Part shown: positions 1 to 10,900 of the stretch, piece after piece
How positions within the stretch are numbered: the first letter of the stretch is position 1
How the letters are laid out: every line of letters begins with the position of its first letter
NCBI GenBank assembly: GCA_024402335.1
Contig: JAKSTZ010000002.1
Coordinates: 62,001-126,000, forward strand
From: Bacteroidales bacterium
Lineage (GTDB): Bacteria; Bacteroidota; Bacteroidia; Bacteroidales; UBA1715
DNA length: 64,000 bases
Direction of reading: 5' to 3'
Position numbers and translations under genes: made by a program
The notes under the pieces: generated by a model
Databases searched by the model: none
What the model saw: only the letters and a program-made list of their open reading frames with translations
What the model was told of the DNA's origin: nothing

Positions 1-3000
1 TAGCATCATATACCGAGTGATATTTATTAGTTCGGTTAGCAATCAATTTAGCGTTACGAACTGTATCCATATACGCTTCTTTGCGAATAGTGATTATACT
101 ATCCTTATTTGGTATTATTCGCGAGTCTGCTACGTCAATATAAGGAACCTTTTGTGCATTGATAATGAATTGTTTCAAGTCGTATGTAGCGTATGGTGAA
201 ACAAAGTTCAACGTATCTTGTTTTGGGTGAGTAGAATAGAAGTGAAGATCGCATTTGTCGGAGTTCAAATCTTTAGCATCACCTAAAGCAATTTGTTTAG
301 TCTGCATGTCCCAAGTGAATTTTGTAAGGTAACATACATACATATTTTTAGGTAATTGTACAAGCGACAAAGAATCGTTAGTTGTGAAGTTCGCCTTCTT
401 AGTTGTGAAGTCGATGTTTGCTTTCACATTCTTCGTCTTGAATGCCATTTCATCCAAAGCACCACCTTGTGTCAACAAATCGAAATCGGCAGAGTCGGCA
501 TTCGCAATTTTCTCTTTGAACTCAAAGTTCTTCGATGTAATAAGAGCTTCGCTAAATTTATATTTACCAAAACCTCCAAGACCTTTAGGGGTATAAATCA
601 AACCGCCCGAAAGAGTAGTAGTATCGCCATACATTTTGAATGGTTTGCCTGTCTCGATAGCAAATAATTTGTTTTCGTATGGTTCCCAGTGGATATTTAC
701 GCTTTCACCATTTACACTTGGAGACTCTGTACCTTGAGCAGCACTTTGTTGTTTGATTGTAAATGTTGTTGCAAATCCATTTGTTGAGTCAGGGAAGAAT
801 GTGAATCCTTTTGGACCAGAAACAGATTTTGATTGAATGTAATCCAATGTACCAATACCACGTAATCCTTTGAAACTAAGATCTATAGTATCAGTAAAGG
901 TACCTTTGCCTTTATATGCTTTATATCCAGATTTTCCAGTAACACGAATGAAACCGAATGAATAATCAGGACGGACAACAATTTTTTCACGGATGTTGTC
1001 GAAAATATCGGCAGAAATCAATTCACCTTCGAAGAACAAGGCGTCGGTAGAGAAGTCGTTCACACTATCGATAGAGAACGGATCGACTTTGTAGTAGAAT
1101 TTATTTCTATCGTAAACACCATTATAGATTTTCTTATTGTCGTAGTACACATACGAAGTTTCCTTACTATTAAAAATAGGATATTGTGGGAAATCTTTAA
1201 TAGATGATTTATTGTTAGGGTCATCAATCAAAATGTCACCTGTTACGTGTTCAATAGCATTTTTGATTTGTACCAAATCTTTTCCGCCATATTGGTTAGG
1301 AGTAAAACTCTTAACTTTAATTTTAAGAGAGTCGACATTTTGAAGATTGATTTTGAAATTTTCGTAATTGAAATCGAATCCACGACCATAGAATGTGAAC
1401 AAACCAGTTTCAATAATACCGTCAAACTGGAAGTTACGGTTTTTAGACATAGTTAACTGACTACCACGTGGATAGAATACCACATTCTGTGAATCGGATA
1501 CTTGGATTTTTGATACGCCGACCATATTCAAATCTTTGCTTGTCATATCGAAAGTGGCATTCGACATACCTTTCATGTCGTGTTCCGACACGAATCGAAT
1601 TACGTCATAGTCGATTTTACCAATAACAGCATCAAGATATTCATATGTTCTTTGTTTAATTTCCAACGTATTTGTTTTGGAGTCGAACTTAATCATACCA
1701 CGGAATGAAAGATCCAAACAAAGGTGGATACAGTCAGGTTCCGGCATACGCATGTATGCAGCATATTCACGAACTGAGAATGTCTCTGTTTTTTTCTCCT
1801 TACTTAAACGGCGTAAAGCAACAAGAGGATGGATTTGGTTATACATACCAATTTCCATATATCGTGCTTCGCGGAAATAGTTCGAAGACTCAAATGTAGC
1901 TTTACTCATATTTGTACCTTCAAGTCCGCCCATTTTCATTTCTGGGTTGTCGATTTGCCAAGTAAGTTGTTGGAAATCCATATCGAGCATGTGATAAGAA
2001 TCGAAATAAGGGCTTCGTGAAAGATTTTCGGTATCACCGTTACGAATCAAATTTACTGTTCTTGTAGCCACATTGTAGCGGAATAACAATCCAGGATGGT
2101 AAATAGAATCTTGGTCAACATAAATACTGATAGCGGCATTACGGCTGCTGATGCTTTCTTTTTGGAATGTGTAACCCATAGAAGAAGTGCGGAATAATGT
2201 CTTTCCATTGTTTTTCACAACCAATGTAGCAGGTTGTTCAACCGAGCCGGAACCAATAAATTTAGAACCGTTCATACTAAAACCACCACGGAAATCTATA
2301 CCAGGATAAATATCTTTAATAACAAATACATTTTGGTATGATTTGAAACGAGGGTAGGTAATATCTGCCGGACTTTTTACGTCTGTAGTTTTATCCTCCA
2401 AAGAACCAAGAATACGTTCGTTATAGTAACTATCGTTTGTAAACCAAACAGAATCAGCAGTATAAGTGTGTTTTGTCATATCGATTTTGTAGTTCGACAA
2501 TTCTGCAAACACCGATTCACTATTCAAATTTGAACGTTCCCAAGTAACTTTACCACCATCACCAATCCAAAGATTTTCGAAAGGAAGATAGTAACCACTT
2601 GCTTGGTTAATTACGAAAGAGTATCCAGTAGAAGTACATTGCAAAGTTGTAGGAGGGAGGGTAACTTTTGCTACGTTATCCTTGAATTCAAACTTGAAAG
2701 ACTTCATTCTGACTAATTTCCAAGTTACTGTAGAAGAAGAATACAAGGCATGTTCAGACAATAATTGCAATGAATTTTTACAGAATTTATCTGCGGCATT
2801 CAAAGATTTATTTTTTAATAAATAACGAAACGCCTCGTCCCAAGCATGGTAACTTGTTGCAGGTTGATCTGTAGTGAAGAATAACTCTACGGTTTGCAAA
2901 TACTCATGAAAATGAGGACTTGGTTTTCCGTATTTTTTCAACAACGCATTAGATGTCGCAACAATACGGGATTTCTCGTCTCTGTCGATTTCTCCAGATT

Positions 3001-3193
3001 CCCAATTCTTTTTGAATTGCTTCAAATATTTCAACAGTTCGTCTTTCTTTGCGGACGATGAAAAGAATGTTTCCAATTCTTGCAAATACGCTACCTCATT
3101 GTCTGAGAACTGCTTGATTTGTTGCGCATTAGAGAAAAGGGCAGCACATAAAAATGTGCAGATAAAAACGACCTTTTTTACATGTGATACCAT
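1..3193 (-). CDS. Very large secreted protein of unknown function (partial, C-terminus outside window)
   Basis: I read this minus-strand frame codon by codon from ATG at 3193 to the window edge without meeting a stop, giving at least 1064 residues; the end lies beyond base 1. The N-terminus is a typical Sec signal peptide (hydrophobic core VVFICTFLCAALFS, cleavage after ...SNA or ...NAQ). About 150 mostly helical, charged residues follow. The rest is rich in Thr, Ser, Asn, Tyr and Phe with many short hydrophobic/polar alternations, which suggests repeated beta structure. I see no transmembrane segment after the signal peptide, no lipobox cysteine and no catalytic motif I recognise. It starts 1 bp after the prmA stop, so the two are probably co-transcribed. 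It is probably periplasmic or surface-exposed. I cannot name the family. Confidence 0.8.
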   Translation of the reverse strand, partial: MVSHVKKVVFICTFLCAALFSNAQQIKQFSDNEVAYLQELETFFSSSAKKDELLKYLKQFKKNWESGEIDRDEKSRIVATSNALLKKYGKPSPHFHEYLQTVELFFTTDQPATSYHAWDEAFRYLLKNKSLNAADKFCKNSLQLLSEHALYSSSTVTWKLVRMKSFKFEFKDNVAKVTLPPTTLQCTSTGYSFVINQASGYYLPFENLWIGDGGKVTWERSNLNSESVFAELSNYKIDMTKHTYTADSVWFTNDSYYNERILGSLEDKTTDVKSPADITYPRFKSYQNVFVIKDIYPGIDFRGGFSMNGSKFIGSGSVEQPATLVVKNNGKTLFRTSSMGYTFQKESISSRNAAISIYVDQDSIYHPGLLFRYNVATRTVNLIRNGDTENLSRSPYFDSYHMLDMDFQQLTWQIDNPEMKMGGLEGTNMSKATFESSNYFREARYMEIGMYNQIHPLVALRRLSKEKKTETFSVREYAAYMRMPEPDCIHLCLDLSFRGMIKFDSKTNTLEIKQRTYEYLDAVIGKIDYDVIRFVSEHDMKGMSNATFDMTSKDLNMVGVSKIQVSDSQNVVFYPRGSQLTMSKNRNFQFDGIIETGLFTFYGRGFDFNYENFKINLQNVDSLKIKVKSFTPNQYGGKDLVQIKNAIEHVTGDILIDDPNNKSSIKDFPQYPIFNSKETSYVYYDNKKIYNGVYDRNKFYYKVDPFSIDSVNDFSTDALFFEGELISADIFDNIREKIVVRPDYSFGFIRVTGKSGYKAYKGKGTFTDTIDLSFKGLRGIGTLDYIQSKSVSGPKGFTFFPDSTNGFATTFTIKQQSAAQGTESPSVNGESVNIHWEPYENKLFAIETGKPFKMYGDTTTLSGGLIYTPKGLGGFGKYKFSEALITSKNFEFKEKIANADSADFDLLTQGGALDEMAFKTKNVKANIDFTTKKANFTTNDSLSLVQLPKNMYVCYLTKFTWDMQTKQIALGDAKDLNSDKCDLHFYSTHPKQDTLNFVSPYATYDLKQFIINAQKVPYIDVADSRIIPNKDSIITIRKEAYMDTVRNAKLIANRTNKYHSVYDA

Positions 3194-3194
3194 A

Positions 3195-4034
3195 TTATTT
3201 ATTTATAAAAGTTGTTATTGTCCAATTATTTTTTGATTTCGTTGATTGTAGTTCTAAACCAAATTGTTCAGCAGCCATTTTAATGTCTGCAACATCTTCG
3301 GTATAAAAGCCACTTAAAACAACCAAACCGTTAGTATTTACCGCATTAGCAATAAATTGCATATTTTCAATAAGTATATTGCGATTGATGTTTGCAATGA
3401 CTACATCGAATTTTTTGTTATACAAAGCATCGAGTTTCGCTAATTTCACCTCCATATTGGCAACTGAATTTAGTTGCATATTAGTAAGAGTATTGCTAAC
3501 ACAACAATCATCGTAGTCAAAAGCAAACACTTGTTTTGCACCGAGGAGAGATGCAAAAATTCCAAGTATGCCGGTTCCGCAGCCACAATCGGCAACCGTT
3601 TTGCCCGAAAAATCAATGGAATACATTTCTTGCAGAATCTGCGAAGTAGTTTCGTGCGTTCCTGAGCCAAAAGACATTTCTGGCTTAATCACTATCTCGT
3701 ATTTGAATGATTTTATTGGTTTGTACTGTGGAATACGAATAAGTATAGAATCAGACACTTCTACAGACTCAAATGTTGATTCCCATTCGGTATTCCAGTT
3801 TTGTGATAGAATCAATTGTACCGAGTAGGGGATATCGCCAATAAAAGTTTTCGCAGAATCCATTGCGCTTTGTAACACTTGTTCGCTGTATAGATCTTTT
3901 TGGATATACGCTTTAAAGAGATTGTCTTCTTCGTAAAAACTTTCGAAGCCAATCTCAGACAAATAGGCAGTTAGAATATCCTTGTTTTCCAAAGATATAC
4001 GCTCTAAATCACAACTAAATTCGCAATAATCCAT
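3195..4034 (-). CDS. prmA: Ribosomal protein L11 methyltransferase PrmA
   Basis: SAM-dependent methyltransferase that trimethylates ribosomal protein L11. The glycine-rich SAM loop DCGCGTGILGI and the motif IV-like VIANINRNIL are the PrmA signatures, preceded by GSGTHETT. The N-terminal substrate-recognition domain (about residues 1-110) is present, and the length of 279 aa is normal for Bacteroidota. I chose ATG 4034 (MDYCEFS...) because relatives begin with a similar M-x-Y-x-E-F strand; an in-frame ATG at 4061 would add nine residues and cannot be excluded. A 0.7-kb gene-free region lies upstream. The large secreted protein gene follows 1 bp after the stop. Confidence 0.93.
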   Translation of the reverse strand: MDYCEFSCDLERISLENKDILTAYLSEIGFESFYEEDNLFKAYIQKDLYSEQVLQSAMDSAKTFIGDIPYSVQLILSQNWNTEWESTFESVEVSDSILIRIPQYKPIKSFKYEIVIKPEMSFGSGTHETTSQILQEMYSIDFSGKTVADCGCGTGILGIFASLLGAKQVFAFDYDDCCVSNTLTNMQLNSVANMEVKLAKLDALYNKKFDVVIANINRNILIENMQFIANAVNTNGLVVLSGFYTEDVADIKMAAEQFGLELQSTKSKNNWTITTFINK

Positions 4035-4171
4035 AGATATACTTAAACATTCAAATTTCAATATATTTTCTTGAAAATGAACGTTTGTGTACGTGTACTT
4101 ATTAACAACTTTTCTACGGAAAACAATGATTATTATAAACTATGGAAGAGTAAGCTTTTTATATATTGTAA

Positions 4172-4187
4172 ATATTATGTTAAATAG
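4172..4187. repeat. 16-bp direct repeat, copy 1
   Basis: atattatgttaaatag, identical to the copy at 4729-4744. The two copies bracket 541 bp of non-coding DNA. The flanks beyond the 16 bp differ. Confidence 0.6.
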
Positions 4188-4728
4188 AATTTGATGAAAT
4201 AACATATCATATAGAAATAGAAAATTTTTGAGGAAATATAATTTATACCTGAAATTCTACTGATTTTTGTTGCTCTATTGTAGTCAATAGACAATTCACG
4301 AAATATATCAACAATGGGTAACGTATTCTTTTTAAATCAATTCATAGGAAAAAATTTGTGTGTAGAAATTCTATGTTTTTAGACTAAATTAAACCTGAAA
4401 AAATAGCGTTTTTTTTATTCAAGAAGAGAATTATTCAGAATACAGAAAAAAATCATCAAAAAGAATGCTACAAAAAAGTGATGCACAAATAACTATAATA
4501 ATTTTCCAGGAGGAAAAATTTATTTTAAGAATCAGTAAGATTTTCTTGTTATAAAAAAACAAGCAGAAAATTTCCATCGAAAAATATATTTAGTTTTTGC
4601 AGGAAAAATAAGTAGATAAAAACAGCCAAAGAATAATGCATAGAATGAAAGAATAACAAGGAAAATCCATTCAATAAAACGATAACACCACTACTATTCT
4701 ATTATTTTCCACTATTGTCCTATAATTT

Positions 4729-4744
4729 ATATTATGTTAAATAG
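4729..4744. repeat. 16-bp direct repeat, copy 2
   Basis: Exact second copy of atattatgttaaatag, 32 bp beyond the stop of the nucleoside hydrolase gene. See copy 1 at 4172-4187. Confidence 0.6.
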
Positions 4745-4776
4745 CAATTATAGAAAACTCCCCGAACAAGTGATTT

Positions 4777-5721
4777 TTAGCTTTTTCTGTGAATTATCAT
4801 ATTTCTAATAAAATTCAGATATTTTTCGTTTTCTGTAGAATTGACAACTATTTGGTACTGTGTATTGCCCGTTGGATTTTCAATAAAATCTAACGTAAAA
4901 TCATCCGTAAGTTTTACGTAACCTTTTTCGGACCATTGAAAATATTCTATTCCTTCAACTGCAGTCATAATTGTAAGAGGATCCCACATGCGTTGCATAG
5001 GATCTTCGGGACAATCAAGGTAGATTTGTTTTAGTGGATGTAATTCTACATTTGAAAAATCTTGTAAAATTTGGTCACGTGTCCAATAGATTTGATTTCC
5101 GACCGATTCTGGAGAATAATAAACTGGTATTTCGTTTGGAATTAATTGATAAAACGTTTTCGCAAATTCTGCGCTAAATTGTATGTTATATTCTCCGTTT
5201 TTATCTGATTCATCGAATTTTCCACCCATGATAATGAATTCCCTTACTTTTTTTTGTACTAAGGAAATTCCATTTTCCGAGCTATATTCGTCTGCTTGGG
5301 ACTGTAACAAATTTGCCAAACTTGTAAGAAACCCTATAGAAATAATTGTCACAGATTTGTCTGGCTGCGATGCTAAGATTTTTCGGTATAATTTATAATC
5401 ATCAAGAAATTCGGAACTATTGGTAATTGTACGTTTAAATATAGTTGTCCCGTCTTGGTTCCGTTTATTTGCTATTCCTGCATAGTCACTAAAAATTGGC
5501 GGATTTTCTATACCATTTCTGCATAGACCAATTGGTATATTCGGAAATCCATAATAGGTATTCAAAACATCGGCAAATTCAGCATTTTGTTCCCCCATTC
5601 TATTTATTATGATTCCCAATAAATTAGCCTTATTTTGACGCATATATTCGTATGCCATGCAAAGCGTAGCCACGTCGTCGGTAGAACTTCCTAAATCAGT
5701 GTCTATAATAAGGTTAGTCAT
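4777..5721 (-). CDS. Inosine/uridine-preferring nucleoside hydrolase family protein
   Basis: Predicted to hydrolyse the N-glycosidic bond of nucleosides (salvage), in the cytoplasm. The N-terminal Ca2+-binding signature is DTDLGSSTDD (residues 7-16), a longer form of the classical DTDPGxDD. The C-terminal metal Asp is in MWDPLTI (about residue 240), where classical enzymes have HDP, so Trp replaces the His that acts as general acid on purine nucleosides. Substrate range may therefore differ. At 314 aa the length fits the family. Its ATG abuts the rlmH stop (5722), and it is the last gene of the TPR-barrel-rlmH operon. Exact substrate unknown. Confidence 0.85.
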   Translation of the reverse strand: MTNLIIDTDLGSSTDDVATLCMAYEYMRQNKANLLGIIINRMGEQNAEFADVLNTYYGFPNIPIGLCRNGIENPPIFSDYAGIANKRNQDGTTIFKRTITNSSEFLDDYKLYRKILASQPDKSVTIISIGFLTSLANLLQSQADEYSSENGISLVQKKVREFIIMGGKFDESDKNGEYNIQFSAEFAKTFYQLIPNEIPVYYSPESVGNQIYWTRDQILQDFSNVELHPLKQIYLDCPEDPMQRMWDPLTIMTAVEGIEYFQWSEKGYVKLTDDFTLDFIENPTGNTQYQIVVNSTENEKYLNFIRNMIIHRKS

Positions 5722-6192
5722 TTAATCGTGGTGATATGGTAAATCTTGGATGATAGTAAATGCCCGATAGAATTGTTCAACTACAAACACCCGTATCATT
5801 TGATGTGAGAATGTCATTTTTGAGAACGAAACCTTTTGTGGTACAGCATTATATACATCTTGTGAGAAGCCGTATGGACCGCCAATTATGAAACATAAAT
5901 CTCGGGAATTGTCTTTGGCTGTTTCTATAACTTTCGCAAATTGCCGCGAGGTATATTCTTTGCCATTTTCGTCTAACAAAAAACATTGAGCGTTTTGTGG
6001 CAACTTTGCAAGTATGGCGCTTCCCTCCTTTTTCTTGATTTCCTCAAAACTTGTCTTGCTCGAAGATTTGTATTCCGGAATCTCAACAATATTGAATTGA
6101 CAATAGTGTTTTAAACGCTCCGTATATTCCTTTATACCTTCGACTAAATACGAAGCGTTTGTTTTTGCAACCCAAATCAGTGTAATCTTCAT
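5722..6192 (-). CDS. rlmH: 23S rRNA pseudouridine-1915 N3-methyltransferase RlmH
   Basis: SPOUT-class methyltransferase that modifies pseudouridine 1915 in helix 69 of 23S rRNA on the assembled 70S ribosome. At 156 aa it is full length. The SAM-binding knot motif FIIGGPYGF and the C-terminal signature SKMTFSHQMIRVFVVEQFYRAF followed by the terminal YHHD (catalytic Tyr-His region) are all present; both are diagnostic. The ATG overlaps the stop of the upstream barrel gene by one base (TAATG), so translation is probably coupled. Confidence 0.97.
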   Translation of the reverse strand: MKITLIWVAKTNASYLVEGIKEYTERLKHYCQFNIVEIPEYKSSSKTSFEEIKKKEGSAILAKLPQNAQCFLLDENGKEYTSRQFAKVIETAKDNSRDLCFIIGGPYGFSQDVYNAVPQKVSFSKMTFSHQMIRVFVVEQFYRAFTIIQDLPYHHD

Positions 6193-7937
6193 TATTCCTT
6201 ATGTCCGCCAAATGAGTACGAAAGCCCTGCCATAAAGTTTGCTCGTTGACAAGGATAGTCAACAAATCTATAATTCTTAATTCCTAATAGGTTGTTTACA
6301 TCAAGGAATATGCGTAATACGCTATTATAGTAATAGTTAGCTTCTATTCCTAAATCGAAGATACAATTGTTTGCGATATCGCCTTCTCCCATTGTTTCAT
6401 TTCTATAAACCAATAAATACATATTTGGTTCTACAGATAATTTAGTCTTATTATTATTTGGATTCAGGATAAGGAATCGAGATGAGAATGTAACATCTGT
6501 AACAGGTTTGTACCAAGCGTATTTAATAGTGTCTAATTGCCAATAATAGTAGTTAGCTTCTATCCCACAAGTAACTTTTCTAAACAAAAATCCAAGGTCA
6601 AGATGTCCTTTCATGAGCGTGGTGTTTTCGTCATAAATAACGTTAAATGTTGTCTTTGCATCTTTTATCGGCATTCTATTTGTTATAGAACAATTTCTAT
6701 TTGCTTCCCAGAAATACATACCTTCGTATGCTTTCACGGTGAATTCAGCATTGTAAGTAATCAATTTTTTAATGCGTCCTTTTATACCGAAATCAAAACC
6801 AAGTTTATTAACAGTTGGTCGTATCATTATAGAATCCGAAGCGTAAGGATTTTCATCTAACATTTCGCGCATAGTCATCATGTCAACTCCACCGTACAAG
6901 TTGAAATAAGGAATGATTTTCACTTTAGGAATTGAATATTCAAATGCTAAATCTGGGAATATTTTGAAAATAGTTTCTGAACCCAATAATGGAGACGCCT
7001 TTACTCCTACTTGTAATGTCCAATCATCCGTACCAACTTTTGCGTATGGCATTACTTGTAGCAAACTCTGGAATTTTGCACTATCATTTTTCGTTTCAAA
7101 ATTCAAGGCGCTCAATTTATAATTTGCATCAAATCCGGCAACTACACGTCCAAACAATTTGTTCAATCCGCCAGATAATACAGCTGCATTTTCAATATTT
7201 GTCGGATTTGTAGCAACTGTTAAGCCATAATTTACATCAGCATTGTAACGTAACGCATCAACATCAGTATCATTAGAAACAAGGCCAGCGTTAGCATCAA
7301 GCGTTATAATATTGCGACGAATATCTTTTTTGTCACCATAGTCAACAGTATCATTAGCATTATATGTGTAATAACCATAACGCATAAAATTCTGATAACC
7401 AGGTTTTATTGAAGCGTATAATGTGAAATTCTCATAGAATCGTTTCCAATATGCTGAGAAATAATCAGTTGTATAACCAGCAGGAACTTTTTCATCTTGA
7501 ATTTTAAGTTTTCCGGCAGAGCCGTTATGGTACAATTCCACTCCCGCTTGACGCAATCGTGATCGTTCGGTCATATAGCGTAGCGAAAACAAGTTATTCC
7601 AATAGTTGCCTAAACCAATAGTTGCCTCTCCTCTATACAATTCCTGTAATTTGTCTCCTTTTACGCTTACAGCGCGCAGTGGAATTATATGATAATCAGT
7701 TTGTAACGGAGTTGTTGCAATATTATATTTAAGATTTACCTGTAAATCTAATGTGTCGTAAACCTTTGGATTTACCGATATACGTGCTGCATCGGAAATT
7801 TGTGGTTTATATTCCGAATATACCTGAATAGTTTTGCTTAACTCAGGTTCTTCTGATTGTGCAAACATTGCCAATGGTGCCGATAAAATCACACAGCTGG
7901 CAGCTATTTTTTTGATTGAGAATCTATTCATACTCAT
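6192..7937 (-). CDS. Outer-membrane beta-barrel (TonB-receptor-like) protein paired with a TPR protein
   Basis: 581 aa. The signal peptide is MSMNRFSIKKIAASCVILSA... with cleavage after MFAQ. The mature protein starts with a short segment (ELSKTIQVYSEYKPQI) and then consists of alternating amphipathic strands rich in Tyr and Asn. It ends in an aromatic-rich strand, ANFMAGLSYSF near the C-terminus, as outer-membrane barrels do. No TonB box or plug domain is clear, so it is barrel-like rather than a proven transporter. It lies 19 bp downstream of the 1037-aa TPR protein, and such TPR/barrel pairs are common in Bacteroidales. The two may form an envelope complex, but no function is established. 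Confidence 0.75.
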   Translation of the reverse strand: MSMNRFSIKKIAASCVILSAPLAMFAQSEEPELSKTIQVYSEYKPQISDAARISVNPKVYDTLDLQVNLKYNIATTPLQTDYHIIPLRAVSVKGDKLQELYRGEATIGLGNYWNNLFSLRYMTERSRLRQAGVELYHNGSAGKLKIQDEKVPAGYTTDYFSAYWKRFYENFTLYASIKPGYQNFMRYGYYTYNANDTVDYGDKKDIRRNIITLDANAGLVSNDTDVDALRYNADVNYGLTVATNPTNIENAAVLSGGLNKLFGRVVAGFDANYKLSALNFETKNDSAKFQSLLQVMPYAKVGTDDWTLQVGVKASPLLGSETIFKIFPDLAFEYSIPKVKIIPYFNLYGGVDMMTMREMLDENPYASDSIMIRPTVNKLGFDFGIKGRIKKLITYNAEFTVKAYEGMYFWEANRNCSITNRMPIKDAKTTFNVIYDENTTLMKGHLDLGFLFRKVTCGIEANYYYWQLDTIKYAWYKPVTDVTFSSRFLILNPNNNKTKLSVEPNMYLLVYRNETMGEGDIANNCIFDLGIEANYYYNSVLRIFLDVNNLLGIKNYRFVDYPCQRANFMAGLSYSFGGHKE

Positions 7938-7956
7938 AATTTTTCACTGTTTTACA

Positions 7957-10900
7957 CTATCTCTGTTCAATTTCAACCGATTGAGATTCTTGTGCTTTTT
8001 GTTGCATTTCAATATCAGTAATAAGATCAAGCATATCGTTTACTTCATTGATTATGCCGTCATCTTGTATTTTATAATGTTGTAATACATTTTGTAATGT
8101 ATAGCGAGCTTGGAACAACTCATTACGTGCAATGAATATTTTTGCCCACAAAATGTATGATTTTCCTAACCAATATTGATGTGGCGAATTCTTTTCCAAG
8201 AATTCTATGATTTCTTTCTCTGACTCAGAATAACGGTTTTGATCGAACAACAACGAAGCGGCACGATATTTTGCTTCTGAACCTTCTGCAGTAGAGATTT
8301 CCAATGCAACAGTTCTATATTTTACAAGTGCATTTGTTGTATCTGCCAATGAATCGTATGCTATTGCGGCATTCATGTTAGCCCAACGTTTGTCGTCTTG
8401 TGTAGCTTTTTCCGTAACTATAAAGTTTTCTACTGTTTCTATTAGCTTTTTATATTCTTTCAATTTTGCATACGCTTCTATCTGTAGTTTTCGAGATAAC
8501 AACACGTTTGGTTTTACTTCGGCTGTTGTTTCCAATTGTACTAAATATGGTATAGCTTGTTCATATTGGAAATAGTTCATAAGAATTTGTGACGCATATA
8601 CCAAAGCTTGTTCTGTATAACCGTTTTTCGGTTGTTGTATTACATATTCGAAATGTGGCAATGCTTCTGTCTGGTAGCCTCTAAAATTCAAACAGTCGCC
8701 AAGATAATAGTGTACGTTTATTTTGAAGAAACCATCACCATATTTCTGCAAATAACTTTGCATTAATGGCATTGCTTTGTCGCAATCACCTTCCAAATAA
8801 GCCTCTTCTATCACTTCGTAACTCAAAGAATCAAGATGTGCTTCCGTAATGTCCGAATAGCCGCCAATTTGTTTTAGATATGTAGAATAAGTATCGATAT
8901 CGTTTTTCTTTCTATAAATATTCTGAATCATATTCAATGCAGTTACCGATTCTTGTGAACCAGGATATTGCTCAACAATACCTTTATACATATCTAAAGC
9001 CTTGTCTATATTCTGAGAATTGTATTCCAATAATGCATATTGCAATAATGCACGTTTAACATACGAACTTGATTTATAGTTGTTTATAATATTTTTGTAG
9101 TTTTCTATAGCCTTTTGATTCTCTCCCACTTTCATGTATGCTTCGGCTTGTTCATATAACGCATCGTCGTAGTATGTTGAATTAACATAGGTTTTTAGGA
9201 ATGTCGTAAGTGTTGTGATTTTTCCTGACTGATTTCCATCCAATCCTTGGCAGAAAGCTTCTTGGAATAAAGCATATTCAACATCGTAACGACCAATTTT
9301 CTCTGCTTGACCATAATATTTTACGGCTGACGCAAAGTCTTTCAACATATAATAACTGTCGCCTGTACGAATCAAAGCATCTGTGTAAATATCTGATTTT
9401 TTATCTTTTGCAAGATCAATGTATTTTCTATACCACATCGCAGCCGATGCGTAGTCTTCTTTTTCAAAATATGTGTATGCAATATTATAGTGTGCACGTT
9501 CATACTCTTGTGTTCCAAAGGCACCTTGAGCAATAATATAATCCTTATACAACGCCAAAGCTTCATTGTATTGTTGTAATTTGTAGTTAGACTCAGCCTT
9601 CCAATACAAGCAATATGAATTTACAACTCTATCGTAAATGCCATATTCCATAGATTTGTTGAACATTTCTATGGCTGCTTTATAGTCAAGATTGTTGAAC
9701 AACTCCAATCCACGATAGTATGCAATTTGCTGGTATGCCATTTTTAAGTCACTCGACAAATTCGAGATGCCTTCCAACGATTTCAATGCGTCGCCGTAAT
9801 TTCGGGAAGACATGAATATTTTCACCATTAAACCATTGGCTTCATCCATATATTTTGATTTAGGATAAAGGTTCATAAAGTTCTGCATTGCAGTAATTGC
9901 TTCGTTAAATGGTGCGAATGAAAGTTCATAGGTTAACTTAGCATAGCAGAATGTCGCATTTTCGGTAATTTCAGGGAATACCGAATACTGCGAACAGGCA
10001 TAAAATACATTTCGTGCCTTCTCCTTCTCACCTAATTTCAGATAACAATCAGCCATGTGGTAATATGCATTCTGAGCGATAGTATCATTTTCCGATGTTA
10101 CATTTTGGAACTTGTCAACAGCTTTTTGGTATTCGCCTAAACGATAGTACAATTGACCTAATTCATAGTATTCAACTTTAGTTGGAGCTGGAGACGAAGC
10201 AAAATATTTTTCGTAGTAAGGCAATGCTTGCTGATATTGTAAAGTTTTATAGTAAGCTCCGGCCATAACTCGGTACACATCACCAAGATATTTAGGATTA
10301 ATTGTAGTTTCAACCTTTTTACCGTATTGAATTAATTTATCGTATTCTTTATTCTGATAATATATTTGACAGATATATGGTGCAACCACAGGCGCAAACA
10401 TTGAAGAATCAGACAATGTCATAAATCCATTCATGGCAGTTTCGTAATTGCCATCAACATATTCTATGTATGAATAATAGAATAATGCGTTCTCTGAATA
10501 CGGCGAACGTTGATTGTCCTTTACTTCTCTAAATAAAGGTTTTGCTAATTCATAGTACGATGATTTCTCAGTATAAATTGAGTTCTTTTTTTCTTCATTA
10601 TTCGCATTGGCAATGTCATTCATTTTATAATACGAATAAGCTTTTTTATAGAAATATTCTAAAACTTCGCTGTTAGTAAATCTTTGAATATCAGTTTTTT
10701 CAAAACAATCTAAAGCTTCTTTATATTGTTCTTCATGAAATAGGTAGTTTCCTAATTCAAAATAAGCTTGATATATACGTGGATACTGTGGATTGTTTTC
10801 TATAAAATGTTGTATGTATCCTACTCCGTCCGGATTAAATAATCGTAAGGCACATATAGCTGAATAAAACGACGCATCTGTCTTTTGTTCACGACCGATA

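Larger units (their letters stand above)
4062..4776. other. Gene-free AT-rich gap of about 0.7 kb
   Basis: No ORF with coding character on either strand. The DNA is very AT-rich and carries several AGGAAAA-type stretches (near 4231, 4346, 4508, 4601 and 4659). A short hairpin CTTGTT...AACAAG lies near 4545-4562. A perfect 16-bp direct repeat (atattatgttaaatag) sits close to both ends. I find no TAnnTTTG promoter for prmA here and no tRNA or other known RNA fold. It could hold an unrecognised small RNA, a long prmA leader or the remains of a lost gene. Confidence 0.6.

Noticed and set aside
4200-4700. CRISPR-like or tandem array in the long gap
   Set aside because: The AGGAAAA stretches are short, irregularly spaced and not separated by equal spacers; no cas gene is present.
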